Source: Alitta virens
Lineage: Eukaryota > Annelida > Polychaeta > Phyllodocida > Nereididae
NCBI GenBank assembly: GCA_932294295.1
Contig: OW028585.1
Location: 28,688,220 to 28,752,219 of the forward strand
Length of the DNA stretch: 64,000 bases
Reading direction: 5' to 3'
In this document: positions 1-11,412 of the stretch, in pieces
How positions within the stretch are numbered: position 1 is the stretch's first letter
How the letters are laid out: the number at the start of each line of letters is the position of its first letter
The notes under the pieces: generated by a model
Databases searched by the model: none
What the model was told of the DNA's origin: nothing
What the model saw: only the letters and a program-made list of their open reading frames with translations
Made by a program: the position numbers and the translations under genes

Positions 1-478
1 ACTAATTAAATTAGATGAAACATTATTTATGTCAGTGTTATATGAAAGTCTATTAAATTTATTCAATGACTGGCCATGTGGTTTCAATATCATAAATTCA
101 TATTAATAGTAAACAGTAAATAATCATATGATAAATATGGGATTGATATTATATATTATTGTATATTTTTCAGTCACGAAAGAGAATTTCCTGGTTTAAG
201 TATGAATAATTATCAAAAGGATGAAATAACGAGTAAGGATATGTTTAACAAATGATTCCGTTTAACGTTTGTGAATATCGAAGTGAGTCAATCGTCCCCG
301 CACACCGTACAGGAAACTAACCCCATTCGAATAATGTTCTATTCTTGATTCGGTTGATCTGGTTTGATATAAATAGATACGATTGATTTAATTGACGTAT
401 CGGCTGTTCGAAAGTTTCGAACATGCATAATCATATGATAATCATGTGGTCATGCTGATAATTCCTGAATTTCACAAA

Positions 479-546
479 ATTTGATGCAAATTCAAACTTT
501 AATTGAGGTTTCTCAGATGGAGATGGCATCAGATTCTCTGGTACCA
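479..546 (+). repeat. Dispersed ~50-bp module (family M), copy 1
   Basis: The segment carries the words GATGCAAATTCAAACT and GATGGCATCAGATTCTCT in order. The same ordered words recur at least a dozen times in the window on both strands. No coding potential. The nature of the parent element is unknown. Confidence 0.6.
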
Positions 547-623
547 TAACGGAGGGTATTATCGACAGGGCGGGTATTATCGACACTTAAATTAGTTTGT
601 TAACAAAATTGTTAACATTGTAA
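544..623. mobile_element. Half-copy of palindromic MITE (family P1)
   Basis: CCATAACGGAGGGTATTATC and the following bases match the left arm and loop of the complete copy at 2099-2226, but the right arm is missing. It is therefore a truncated or half-deleted foldback element. Confidence 0.75.
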
Positions 624-1104
624 TGGTTGACCAGTGTTTTCTTAAAATATAGAAAAAATCCATTTCTCTTTAAAAATGTTATAAGAATCTTAACTTTAAT
701 ATTTCAATAATTCAGAAATTGTTGGTACTACTGCTTAGTAATGCCATTTTGAAAGTCGTATTTGATTAGCATATAATTAGATATTACATTAAATATAGGC
801 AGATAAAACCTGGATAGTCGTGATAGAGAGATAAATAAATTGGATAGAAAATACTATTCCATGAATACTTTGGTGTAATTTGATTAACAATTAATTTAAA
901 GTAGAATTTTGTTTCATTCTCGATGTCAATAAGATAACATTACAAGCTAATTTAATTAATGGGCTCAACCATGTTGAATGTTGAATTACTCTATAATAAA
1001 AATGTTAGTGTGTACATCTAGTAATCATATGCTAATTACATGTACTAATTATTAATTAAAGTGATCAATATCATAATGAAATACTTCGTTCAATGTCAGT
1101 GTCT

Positions 1105-1375
1105 CAATGGTACTGGGTCTGAAGGTTAGTCAGCGTATATGACCAGCTGCCAGAGGCAGACGTAATGATGAGACGATGAGACTTGGAGTCCATGACATGT
1201 TACACATTTATCCCATGGATGGGGTCTTTTACTTGCCTCAGCATCTCAGCATAGACACCGAGTACAAGGCACCTCCAATTTATAACGTCTCATGCGATCG
1301 ACATCCCAGCTGCTGGGGATGTAGCTCATGAAGAGTGACCAGGTCAGTTGAACCCAGGACCTGGAGCAGAGCTGG
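1105..1375 (-). mobile_element. SINE-B copy (tRNA-derived, reverse)
   Basis: On the minus strand this reads the SINE-B body: ACATCCCAGCAGCTGG, GCATGAGACGTTA, ACTCGGTGTCTATGCTG, then a tail with CTGGTCATATA and TCAGACCCAGTA. Many copies of the same order of words occur in the window. Non-coding. Confidence 0.8.
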
Positions 1376-1594
1376 CCAATGCGGTTTCTACTTCTTTATA
1401 TTGAGAAATTTACCTGTTGGCAAATGATCGAACAAGGTGTGACTCATGAGCCAGAGCGGCTGCTGATCATTAGACAGGTGTACGTTGCTGGACAATAAGG
1501 ATGTATTATATCGTCAAATATTTGGATTATCAGGTGTTATTTATTGTAGCATCTGAACTATATACACTGATAGGTTGAGCATTATGTATTTATC

Positions 1595-2045
1595 AAGTCG
1601 GTGGGTCTAGCGGTCGAAGTGCTACTACTCGGCAAGCGGTCCCGGGTTTGATTTTCACTTTGCAATGCTCCGGGAACTGCCGTTTTGTTACAGTGTTATA
1701 TACATCATACATCATAAATGTGGGTGCAGTGCTACAGTTGTCTAGGATACTGGATAAGATGTTAGACTTGTAGGTACACACGAGGTCATGGGTTCGAACC
1801 CAGCCTTGGCATGGAGGAACTGAGCAGATCTTCATGAAACCACTGCTCCACTCCACCCAGGTGTAAATTGATACTTGGCTGTAGGCGGTGATCAGTCAAC
1901 CTTGGTGATTGAAGGTTTGACCCAAGAAGTGCTATAATCATGATGGTAATGGCTGCATGCTGGGTCTACACTCCCCATGGAGTTGAGAAAGGCTACTGAA
2001 AGCTTGAACAGGCCCGCCATGGGTGTGAATTGTACTGTTGGCAGA
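1595..2045 (+). mobile_element. tRNA-derived SINE cluster (SINE-D and a second tRNA-like head)
   Basis: Two tRNA-like heads are visible. One near 1598-1660 has an A-box-like GGTGGGTCTAGCGGTCG and a B-box-like CGGGTTTGATT. The other near 1735-1810 has a B box GGGTTCGAACCC. The part after the second head (GGAGGAACTGAGCAGATC) recurs in reverse at 35400-35570, which defines a family. These are SINE heads rather than functional tRNAs, since acceptor stems do not pair cleanly. Confidence 0.6.
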
Positions 2046-2098
2046 GCTCGTTCAATATTAAGGATAGCGGACTTAAAAAATCTATATTTAAAGATATA

Positions 2099-2226
2099 CC
2101 GTAACGGAGGGTAGTATCGACAGGGCGGGTATTATCGACACTTAAATTGGTTTGTTAACAAAATTGTTAACATTCTAATGCGAGTGTCGATAATACCCGC
2201 CCTGTCGATAATACCCTCCTTTACGG
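2099..2226. mobile_element. Palindromic MITE, complete copy (family P1)
   Basis: Nearly perfect foldback. The left arm starts CCGTAACGGAGGG and includes GGGTATTATCGACA. The right arm is its inverse and ends CCCTCCTTTACGG. The loop contains GTTAACAAAATTGTTAAC, itself self-complementary. TA flanks both ends, consistent with TA target duplication. Another complete copy is at 57593-57717. Confidence 0.9.
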
Positions 2227-2689
2227 TATATAGAGGTAAATTTCTTCAAGTTGCAATTTTGAATCAAATCAACTTTTAATAAATCAAAATAACCAACCAA
2301 CAAACATCAAATTTGACAAACCAAAATAACACACCATCGCATCACATCTAACACCAACCAAAAAGCATTAGGTGCATTTCAAGTTAGTGGTGATTTTAAT
2401 CCCCGTCTTACTCGGAGCGGACACGCCTGTGCATGTCTTTCGCGACTTTGGTCGTCAAAAACTCCTCGTATCAGCACACACGACATACCCTGGGAGGCAC
2501 AGCGATTTCAATGGATCTTCTGTTATGAATATGATCCATAAAATACCGCAGAACGTGCACTGTGTGTTTTTCTTATGAATATTTTCATTGTGAGGCTCCG
2601 AAAACTGAAGTACGTAAGCGGTAAAGCACACCGCTATGGCGTCATGGATTATCTGGTTATTGAGTGTGTTTTGTACAGTTTACAGCGGA

Positions 2690-3180
2690 ACCTCGCCATC
2701 AAGACCACCTCACGATTAAGACCACCTCACGATTAAGACCACCTCATTAAGACCACCTCACTATTAAGATCACCTCACTTTTAAGTCACCTCACTATTAA
2801 GACCACTTCACAACTGAGACCACCTCACTATTAAAATCAATGCAGTATAAAGACCACCTCACTATTAAGGCCACCTCACTATTAAGGCCACCTAAAATAC
2901 AGTTGAACCTTACCAATTAAGACCAGTATATTTTGCACTTAAGGTGGTCTTAATGGTAAGGTTCAACTGTGTTTTAGGTGGCCTTAATAGTGAGGTGGTC
3001 TTAATAGTGAGGTGGTCTTAATGGTGAGGTGGTCTTAATGGTGTAAAGTCTTGATAGTGAGGTGGTCTTAATAGTGAGGTGGTCTTAATGGTGAGGTGGT
3101 CTTAATAGTGAGTTGGTCTTAATTGTGAGTTGGTCTTAGTAATTAGTCCTAATACTAATAGTAAGGTAGTCTTAAAAGGG
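2690..3180. repeat. 17-bp minisatellite array in head-to-head inverted arrangement
   Basis: About 2690-2895 reads the unit as ACCACCTCACTATTAAG. About 2945-3180 reads the inverse, GTGAGGTGGTCTTAATA. The join at 2890-2978 is a hairpin with CAGTTGAACCTTACC facing GGTAAGGTTCAACTG. The array begins with CAGCGGAACCTCGCC, a leader shared with other arrays of this unit. Confidence 0.9.
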
Positions 3181-3436
3181 GGTTTTGCTGGACTTTATTT
3201 GTGTTTTGTAAATACTTAAAATAAGTTAAAGTGGTTTGTGTTTATTTGTGGTTTATGCAGTAAATTTACAGTTATGGGTTGGTCAGTGGTCACTGACCAA
3301 TGGTCACTGGTTATATTGATATTTACCTGAGTGATTTATTTTGAGCGTTTAAAATACACATTACATGTTCCGAAAACATTTTTGAAATTTATGTACCAAG
3401 GTTAGTTGGGCAAAGAGAATCATTTGGCTGGTGTCT

Positions 3437-3580
3437 AAGATAAGATAGGATAAGATAAGATAAGATAAGAAAAGATGAGATAAATAAGATAAAGATAATA
3501 TAAAGATAAAATAAAGATAAGATAAGCTAAGATAGGATAAGATAAGATAAGATAAGTTAAGTTAAGATAAGATAAGGTTT
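3437..3580. repeat. (GATAA)n microsatellite
   Basis: Imperfect tandem AAGATAAGATAAGATA pentanucleotide run with interruptions. An open reading frame across it on the minus strand is low-complexity and not a gene. Confidence 0.9.
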
Positions 3581-4436
3581 TATGGTACCTTTGAGAGAAC
3601 CAATCAATTATCATGCCTAAGATAAGATAAAAATGTATTTGTAAAAAGTCTGTGGCACATAACATGCCTGAACTGTACTCTTTAAAGTGATCTATGAGTT
3701 TTCCACTGGCACTTCCAATTTTCAACACATCCTGAAGCAAAACAAAGTCAAACACTTTTCTGTAAAAAAAAAAAACAACTCTGAAACATAGGATACATTT
3801 AGGCTGGAGTACTATTAAACTACCATTTTCCATTTAGTTTTAATTGTCAGAAGTTGGATTGAGTCTGCTAGGTACATTTACAATTGCACTGGAATTGACC
3901 TGGTCATGCAAAACAGTGATCAAAAATGATCAAAGTTAGTTCCATATAGGATAGTGATCAATTGGTTTGGCCTGCGAAGTCAGTTCCCTAGTGATCAATG
4001 GGTTTTGCCTGTAATGGGTCATGCGCGTTTGACGTGTGGCATTCAATAGAAGTGCCTCGAATTGTGTTTACAATTTATGTCTACAAGTTGTTGAATATTA
4101 TGACATGTTGTTCGGTGACTGAGACATGAAATATTGGTTTAAATTTATTATATCCATGATATTTCGGAATGTGATAGTATCTCAGTTGTATTTTGTCCTG
4201 CTATTTAGTAAAAAATTACCTTTAATTTTATGGTAATAAAATTTAGATATTTTTGTGGAAGATTGCCAATTGAATATATTTGCCAAAATGTATTGATCAG
4301 TTGGGTAAATATTTTTAAAGCAATCAATAGAAACTGGAAATTATTTGGACATTCCAGTAAATATTATGAGTTTGAACTTTGTAAACAGTTGGACTTTCTA
4401 TAATTATTTATTATAATATTTCCCCGTGATATTGCC

Positions 4437-4592
4437 GTTGGTCTGAAGCTTAATCAGCTTATATGACCATCCGCTAGAGGCAGACGTAATGATGAGATGA
4501 TATATGCTTTGAGTGGTCCATGTTGCACGTTAACCCCATGGGTGGGGTCTTTTACTTGACCCTGCTTAGACACCAAGCTCAAGGTACAATTG
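4437..4592 (-). mobile_element. SINE-B fragment (reverse)
   Basis: Starts TTGGTCTGAAGCTTAATC and runs through CAGACGTAATGATGAGA to CACCAAGCTCAAGG. This is the 3' half of SINE-B; the tRNA head is absent. Confidence 0.75.
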
Positions 4593-4749
4593 ACATGATT
4601 TATGATGAACATACTGTAGTAATATCTGAAATATAGTCAAACCTGTTATTTAAAAAATTACTCTATACTTTTGAAGTAGAGATATCTTGAGTATTTCTGG
4701 ATATGATTACACTCGAAACATCGTAATTCAACAAGACAAAGATTTCAGG

Positions 4750-4945
4750 GCGGGGGCCTAGCTCAGAGGTAGCGCTCTGGGCTTCCAACCGCTGGGTCAC
4801 GTGTTCGATTCCCGGTCGAGCCTAAGTTGGATGGCTGTTTCATCCTTCGTCTCATTGCCATGGTCTCTGCCTGTCCTAATTAGCCCAACTGGTGCAGAAA
4901 TACAGGACGTAAAGCCCTAATCACACACACACACACACACACACA
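4750..4945 (+). mobile_element. SINE-A copy, tRNA-Gly-like head, CA tail
   Basis: The head has a typical A box (TAGCTCAGAGGTAGCG), an anticodon-loop-like CTTCCAA and a B box GTTCGATTCCC. The SINE-A body CCTAAGTTGGATGGCTG follows, ending in a (CA)n tail at 4922-4945. At least six copies of this family occur in the window. An active tRNA gene is unlikely because the body follows without a terminator. Confidence 0.9.
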
Positions 4946-5374
4946 TCAAGATTCGCCACTCGCAATAAACTTGCGATAAACATTTATTAGATGGCTGCTG
5001 CAGTGTCAGAACACTGAGAATGTGATAAATATTTTTATTAGCAAATCAAGAATTTGCCATGTGTATAGTCATGGAGGTATTTTATAATCGTGTTTTAGGG
5101 CGGGGTGGCGAATGTCGTGGTGAATTTCAATGTCGCCGAGCTAGACCAAGTGTACTCCAACCTCAGTGTAATTCCATTTGCTGAATCTGCTGATTGAAGC
5201 CATACCTGGTTATACCATAGAAACAGTTGCCATGGTAACTGAGTGCTGTAGCAAATTCCATGAGTTCTGGTGGTAAAGAGCGTCTACAGTCATGGTAGGT
5301 GTAACATGATCGATGATGATTACATCGGTTGTAATATTTTCGGCTTAGTCCTTTTTCTACTGTTATCGTTCAAT

Positions 5375-5672
5375 TCCAACCAAGATGCAGCTCCGCTCAA
5401 GGTCCCAGGTTCGATCCCCTGGCCCCTGCGGCACTCTTCGTGAGCTACATCCCAGCAGCTGGATGTCGATCGCATGAGACGTTAAATTGGAGGTGCCTTG
5501 TACTTGGTGTCTATGCTGAGATGCTGAGGCAGGTAAAAAGACCCCACCCATGAGGTAAATGTGTTTATATCATGGTGGGGACTCCAAGCAGCCTTATCTC
5601 ATCATTACGTCTGCCTCTGGCATCTGGTCATATAAGCTGACTAAGCTTCAGACCCAGTAGCATTGAGACATA
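5375..5672 (+). mobile_element. SINE-B copy (forward)
   Basis: A degenerate B box, GGTTCGATCCCC, is followed by the complete SINE-B body and tail ending CAGACCCAGTAGCATTGAG. The A-box half of the head has decayed. Confidence 0.85.
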
Positions 5673-5837
5673 GACATAGGCAAAAATGGCTAATTCCAGC
5701 CTTAGTCTTGGCTTTTAAATAAAAGTTGTTAAGTTGCATGAACAATTGATGAATTGTGCGGTGGACTTAAGAAACAATTTGAGATCTATATGAAATGTGA
5801 TAAAATGTGCAATAGAAATATATATGATATAGAAATG

Positions 5838-6150
5838 TGTGAGAGCACCTCGATACCTCGAGACCACTTCAGTAATACCCAAGGGTGGCCATAATTGTGG
5901 GATTCCAATGTGTCTAAATAAAATACCCTACAATGACTACCTTGATTTTAAGCACTTTAATTGCTGGGCTATTGCAAATGTCAGTTTCAGAATTAAGAGC
6001 ACCTCAATATTAAGACCACTTCAGTGATTCCCAAGGGTGGTCTTAACTGTGAGGTTTCATTGAATATACACTATCCAATATTTAGACCACCTCGATATTA
6101 AGACCACTTCAGTGATTCCTGAGTGTGGTCTTAATTACGCAGTTCCTTTT
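5838..6150 (-). repeat. Copies of a longer ~127-bp satellite-related unit (reverse)
   Basis: The pair AAGACCACTTCAGTGATTCC and AAGGGTGGTCTTAACTGTG, together with spacer words such as AATTGCTGGGCTATTGC, is present inverted relative to the array at 19720-20510. It carries the short AAGACCAC word of the 17-bp minisatellite and is probably the larger parent unit. Confidence 0.75.
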
Positions 6151-6560
6151 CACAGAATTGTATCTATTGTTTAAGTGTAGTAGTTCGTTTGTTTTTCGCA
6201 AATTCCTCTTTGATCGATAGCATTCAGCATTATTTCCCAGGTGTTTTAGCTTTAAATACAAAGCGCATTTAAGTCATGCAATGAAAATATGGCTGAAGTA
6301 TCAAGGGGTCAAGAGTGGGAGAAGCCGTTGAGGTGTTCTCACGCCACGAAATATCAGTAAATATCATGAAGTACAGCAAAATATCATGAAATATCAAGAG
6401 AATAGGTCTCATCGACAAATGGATAGAGGCAGGTAAGCCAGGTATGCTATTTAATGGGAAATGTGGCCATTTCAAGTTAGTGTTCAGAAGTGTTGGATCC
6501 TGGATCTCTGGCCTATCCAAGGTTGGATAGGATACCACAATTGGTTGGTAAGTGTTGGGA

Positions 6561-6862
6561 TGGATAGATGGATAGATGGATAGATAGATAGATGGATAGA
6601 TAGATAGATAATAGATAGATCAGCGATAGATAGATCAGCGATATATAGATAGATGGATAGGTAGATAGACAGATGGACGGATGGATAGATAGATAGATTG
6701 ATAGATTGATTGATAGATAGATAGATAGATTGATAGATTTATTGATTGATAGATTGATAGATTGACAGATAGATTGATAGATTTATTGATTGATTGATTG
6801 AGAAATTTAACATGTTAGGCGAGGGAATAATACCGATTGATTGATCGATTGAGTGATTGATT
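6561..6862. repeat. (GATA/GATT)n microsatellite
   Basis: Long imperfect GATAGATA and GATTGATT tetranucleotide array. No gene. Confidence 0.9.
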
Positions 6863-7439
6863 GCAAGTGAAATTTTTTACTCATGGAATACTTACATTTT
6901 TGTTGCCATTTTGTTGACCTTGCACAATGCTGTATTGAGAAAACTGAGAAAGACTTATGCTTGATCAGGTAGAAATTTAAGTTTTTCAAGACTCGAATGA
7001 AAGTGCGAAAAAAGAGGATATCCCGTCAGAACTATCCGTACGACATACATCCTATAGGCAAAAATGAATTCGAATTCACAATAGAATTACTCTAGGGCAT
7101 TAGGATGTGATCCACTTTCATACCATAAAAACAAAAGAGTATTTACTGCGTTATCTGTACAATTTACCAAAGGATATTTGCTCTACGGAGAAGACTTATT
7201 AATGCATGAATTTTTGTTTGTCCGCATTCTAAATATTTGTCAGCAAATAATCCTACACGTGTGGTTTTTCGATAGCGATGTAATGTTTTTATTAGGTTTT
7301 TTGTAAATAGGAGTTATGGTCATAAATAATGGTATTTGTGGATACGTGACTGGCCAGCAGCAAAAAATTGGCCATTTTAAGCGAAGGAGGAATTCCGATT
7401 GATTGATTGATTGATTGCAAATTCAAACTGTGCAGCTAT

Positions 7440-7741
7440 TGGGTGGTCTAGTGGTAAGACGCGCGGCTGCTCCTCTGAAGGACCCGGATTCAATCCCAGG
7501 CCTGGGCAACCTTCATGAGCAACATCCCAGCTGGATGTCGTTCGGATGAGACGTTAAATTGGCAGTCCCTTGTAATCGGTGTCTATGCTGAGGCAAGTAA
7601 AAGATCCCACCCATGGGGTAAATGTATAACATGGATGGACTCCTCCTCTCTCTCTCTCACCTCATCAATCAACCCTCGATAGCGGCAAGAACTCGCCTTA
7701 GAGGGCTGCACTTTCCATATCTATCTATCATCTATCTATCT
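7440..7741 (+). mobile_element. SINE-C copy with tetranucleotide tail
   Basis: The tRNA-like head has A box GGTCTAGTGGTAAGACG and B box CGGATTCAATCCC, with a body related to SINE-B (GACGTTAAATTGGCAG, CGGTGTCTATGCTGAGG). It differs at the 3' end: CACCTCATCAATCAACC, AGGGCTGCACTTTCCATA, then (ATCT)n. A reverse copy at 14138-14252 also abuts a GATA array, so the microsatellite is this family's tail. Confidence 0.85.
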
Positions 7742-7945
7742 GTGTAATTGAAGTAACTAAGTTAAAGATGGCGTCAGATTATCTAGTATGATTCAAAAGT
7801 TAATGTCAGTGGCTGTCTATAGCTATGGGGTTCAATCCATAAATTTATCTTTGTCTATTCAAGTCTCTGATGCAAATTCAAGATGGCGTCAGATTCTCTA
7901 GTATCATTTAAAAGTCAATGTCAGTAGCTGTCTATGGGTTCACTA
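7741..7945 (+). repeat. Family M module, two neighbouring copies
   Basis: Two copies, about 7741-7826 and 7865-7940, both carry AAGATGGCGTCAGATT, then AATGTCAGT and GCTGTCTATAG or GCTGTCTATGG. They share at least 60 aligned bases. Confidence 0.7.
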
Positions 7946-9060
7946 TATTTATTGTAATTTACAAGTAACTCATATGTTACAGGAATATAGATATTTGAAG
8001 AATAATATTCATAAATACAATAACCGAGCGATGATGAATAATTGTCACAATTTCATGGAATCTTATAATTATAAGCGTGATAGGTTAAATCACTTTATTA
8101 CTACTCACCCCGTTTGACAATGTTTGACCAATTTCGATATTGAATAGATAATTGTTGGACTTAACTCGTCAATCATAATTATGATGACAATAATTACAAT
8201 TTTCCACATGTTCATGGGTAATAGCATGTAGTTTGTTGTCAAAACACCAGGTGTCACCGGTGTTTGTTGCTGTAAATTAAAATGGCTAAAAATAGCTCTC
8301 TAATAGTTAGTATTTCAGAAAAGCACAGAAAACTAGTTAGTTACTTGATTGATGAAAGGTTTGGTGAAAAATAGAATTTGCTTAAAATTCAGTTGGAAGA
8401 TTTTGTAGCTAATTGTGTTATTTGTAGAAGTGTAATTACTAATATATGGCTTATATTTAATAATATAGGAGATGTAATTACTTTACTTTATGGCTTACAT
8501 TTAATGAAGGATTATTTGAATTTTGGAAATGATGATAGTCTTAATGGTGAAGTGGACTTAATATATATATGCTTTTATTGACACAGTAATATCATACATG
8601 ATACATTTGTCAAAAATAACAGATAAAAACATGTACTTAGTCTACTTCTACTCACTATTTCTATTTGCAATATATATATACATGGTATAAAAGTTAAAGG
8701 TATACATTATCAATGGATTATCTACACATCCATGGTCCCAGTTGCTGAACAATAGCATGGTAATATGAGCATTAAGTTTCGATAACATACATTTGTTAAA
8801 AAAAATATATAGATAGATAGACATATATCACATGTGTACAGTAACCCTAAATACGTATATTACTGCAGTTAATACTGTTCATTATCGCAATGTTAATTTA
8901 AGTACAACATTTGAATTAGGAGTATATATAACAAGGCATCGTGCACAGTTATGTACATGAGTGTAAAATCACATAGATCACATTATATAAAAATGCTTGT
9001 AGTGCAGAAACTGCACTTAATAGTGTAGTAAAATGCAATGGCAAAAATACATTTTGGTTC
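7946..9060. other. AT-rich stretch without recognised genes or repeats
   Basis: Short open frames only, none with splice context, domain words or codon regularity. Nothing recognised. Confidence 0.5.
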
Positions 9061-9062
9061 AA

Positions 9063-9840
9063 ACTTAATAGTGAGGTGGTCTTATGGCTAAGAGGTCCTA
9101 ATAAGTTTATAGTGAGTAGTTTTATTAGTGAAGTGGTCTTAATAGCGAGGTGGTCTTAATGGTGAGGTTGTCTTAAAAGTGAGGTGATCTTAATAATGAG
9201 ATGGTCTTAAAAGCGAGGTGGTCTTAATAGTGAGATGGTCTTAATAGGGAGGTGGTCTTAATAGTGAGGTGGTCTTAATAATGAGGTGGTCTTATATAAT
9301 GAGGTGGTCTAAATAGCGAGGTGGTCTTAATAGCGAGGTGGTCTTAATAGCGAGGTGGTCTTAATAGCGAGGTGGTCTTAATAGCGAGGTGGTCTTAATA
9401 GTGAGATGGTCTTAATAGGGAGGTGGTCTTAATAGTGAGGTGGTCTTAATAATGAGGTGGTCTTATATAATGAGGTGGTCTAAATAGCGAGGTGGTCTTA
9501 ATAGCGAGGTGGTCTTAATAGCGAGGTGGTCTTAATAGCGAGGTGGTCTTAATAGCGAGGTGGTCTTAATAGTGAGGTGATCTTAATAATGAGATGGTCT
9601 TAGAAGCGAGGTGGTCTTAATAATGAGATGGTCTTAATAGTGAGATGGTCTTAATAGGGAGGTGGTCTTAATAGTGAGGTGGTCTTAATAATGAGGTGGT
9701 CTTATATAATGAGGTGGTCTTAATAGCGAGGTGGTCTTTATAGCGAGGTGGTCTTAATGAGGTGGTCTGAAATAGTGACGTGGTCTTAATACTGAGGTGA
9801 TGTTAATAGTGAGGTGGTCTTAACAGCGAGGTGACTTTAG
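9063..9840 (+). repeat. Largest 17-bp minisatellite array
   Basis: About 45 tandem units of GAGGTGGTCTTAATAGC with limited variation at the last bases (AGT, AGC, AAT, AGG). A higher-order block (AGTGAGATGGTCTTAATA, AGGGAGGTGG, TATATAATGAGG) repeats three times near 9220, 9400 and 9640, indicating block duplication inside the array. Confidence 0.95.
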
Positions 9841-10384
9841 GATAGCGTTTTGTTGTAGCTTAAACGTTTTATCCATAGTAATATCATAGTATATAACACT
9901 ATAATAGTCTATAAATTATATATATTGCACAACAATAGACTTGTCCAATAATCAGCTGATTAATCTGATAGTTCCAAATATGTCAAACACTGAGCAGCAG
10001 TGAGCTATCATTAATCTTCGCAGCTCTGACAAATATGTCCATAAATCTTGTCGTTATTGGGCAATTCTGCAAATTTTGATGGTAAGCGGTAATACATGTT
10101 CCATCAATTCTGTAAAATATATAATTCATCGCTAATTCATGGCTGTCAGCCTTTGGCGATCTGTTAACTTAACTGAGCGTATATCGTGAATTAATCGCAA
10201 GTTCATTTTGTGAATTTACGCCAAAAATTATGCAGATAATTTGTGTGTCCAGAAAATTTAATATGTGGCTTCTTGTGAACTGCAATGATAAATGTGTGGC
10301 ATCCTCTGCTGTCTGTGGGTCAATTGCCTAAGACAGTATGAGGATGCCACAATACTCCTCTGTGCTAGTTGTTACGAATTTAGT
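9841..10384. other. Unique AT-rich spacer
   Basis: No gene or known repeat seen between the minisatellite and the repeat cluster that follows. Confidence 0.4.
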
Positions 10385-10505
10385 TAACCCTCAGCCATAG
10401 ACAGCCGCTGACATTAACTTTTTGAATGATATGAGAGAATCTGGTGCTGTTTATGTTACTTCAATAACATTTCCATCAAAATCTGTTACAATTTTTAGTC
10501 TCTGT
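10385..10505 (-). repeat. Family M module (reverse)
   Basis: CAGCCATAGACAGCCGCTGA, then TTAACTTTTTGAATGATA and GAGAATCTGGTGC, in the reverse order of the + copies at 7741 and 15600. Confidence 0.65.
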
Positions 10506-10509
10506 AAAG

Positions 10510-10688
10510 GTGGGTGGATTAGAACTTTACGTCCTGTATTTCTGCACCTGATGGGCTAATTAGGACAGGCAGAGACCATGGCAATGAGATGAAGGATGAA
10601 ACAGCCATCCAACTTTGGCTCGACCGGGAATCGAACCCGGGACCAAGTGGTTGGAAGCCCAGCGCACTACCACTGAGCTAGGCCCCCT
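10510..10688 (-). mobile_element. SINE-A copy (reverse)
   Basis: The reverse strand reads a tRNA-like head (TAGCTCAGTGGTAGTGCG, CTTCCAACC, GGTTCGATTCCC) followed by the SINE-A body to GGACGTAAAG. The head is the best preserved in the window and could be mis-scored as a tRNA gene. Confidence 0.9.
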
Positions 10689-10795
10689 CCCTTTTTGTCT
10701 CTGTATAAGTATTTGAATTTGTCGATGTTGTATCCAACATTTCTGATTGTACCAAATTTACATAGCGGAGAAGTGGACTATTTTAAACTGTGGAG

Positions 10796-11000
10796 TTGCA
10801 AGTCAAATTGTGGACTTTCCATAAAGTTTCTTGATATTTCCTCTAGGTGGCTACTGGCAGAATGCTGCAATCCTATTGGTTGCACAGCTTCGCACCCTAG
10901 ATTCTGATTGGTTGAAGCAAGGGGACCCCAAGAAGCAGTATTTCTAGTGCATTTTAATGCATATTTGATGCTTAATCATTATGCTAATGTTTTAGTGAAA
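10796..11000 (+). repeat. Family R interspersed repeat, diverged copy
   Basis: Shares GGTGGCTACTGGCAGAATG, GCAATCCTATTGG and TAGTGCATTTTAATG with four better copies (11078, 12440, 17020, 50388). It immediately precedes the next copy in the same orientation. Confidence 0.65.
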
Positions 11001-11077
11001 TCAGCTTCTTTTATTAATTAAGCTGCGTTTATTGAATCAAATGGCAACACTGGTCTTGCACGGAATTTAAGCAAATA

Positions 11078-11412
11078 GTGGATTTTCACGGAAGGTTCTC
11101 TGTATTTCCACCAGGTGGCTATGACAGAATACTGCAATCCTATTGGCTGAAAATGTTCCCGCCCTTGATTGTGATTGGGCAAAGCAAAGTGCATCCAAGC
11201 AGCAGTATTTGTAGTGCATTTTGATGTGTATTTGACATCTTATCGTTCAATTGATTTCCGCTTTTTCCCTGAGAAAATTATATTTATGGAATCAGTTAGT
11301 TATGATCTATTATGTCTGAAAAGCAAAATGAGTAATAAGAGGAGAGGAAAGAATTATATCTTGCTGAATTCAGGGCTGCTCAGTGAAAAGACTCATAGGA
11401 AAAGAGTGTAGA
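11078..11412 (+). repeat. Family R interspersed repeat, copy 2
   Basis: About 330 bp in this order: TTTTCACGGAAGGTTCTCTG, CCACCAGGTGGCTATGACAG, GTGCATCCAAGCAGCAG, a central AT-rich part, AAGCAAAATGAGTAATAAG, GAATTCAGGGCTGCTCAG. A frame is open across most copies, but the starts differ, so coding is unproven. Confidence 0.8.

Noticed and set aside
2690..3180. Regular 17-bp repeats considered as a CRISPR-like array
   Set aside because: Units are directly adjacent without unique spacers and occur in a eukaryotic, intron-containing context; they are a minisatellite.
10615..10688. Apparent tRNA gene on the minus strand (also 4750, 35750)
   Set aside because: The cloverleaf-like head is always followed by the same SINE body and recurs as dispersed copies, so it is a SINE promoter and not a tRNA gene.
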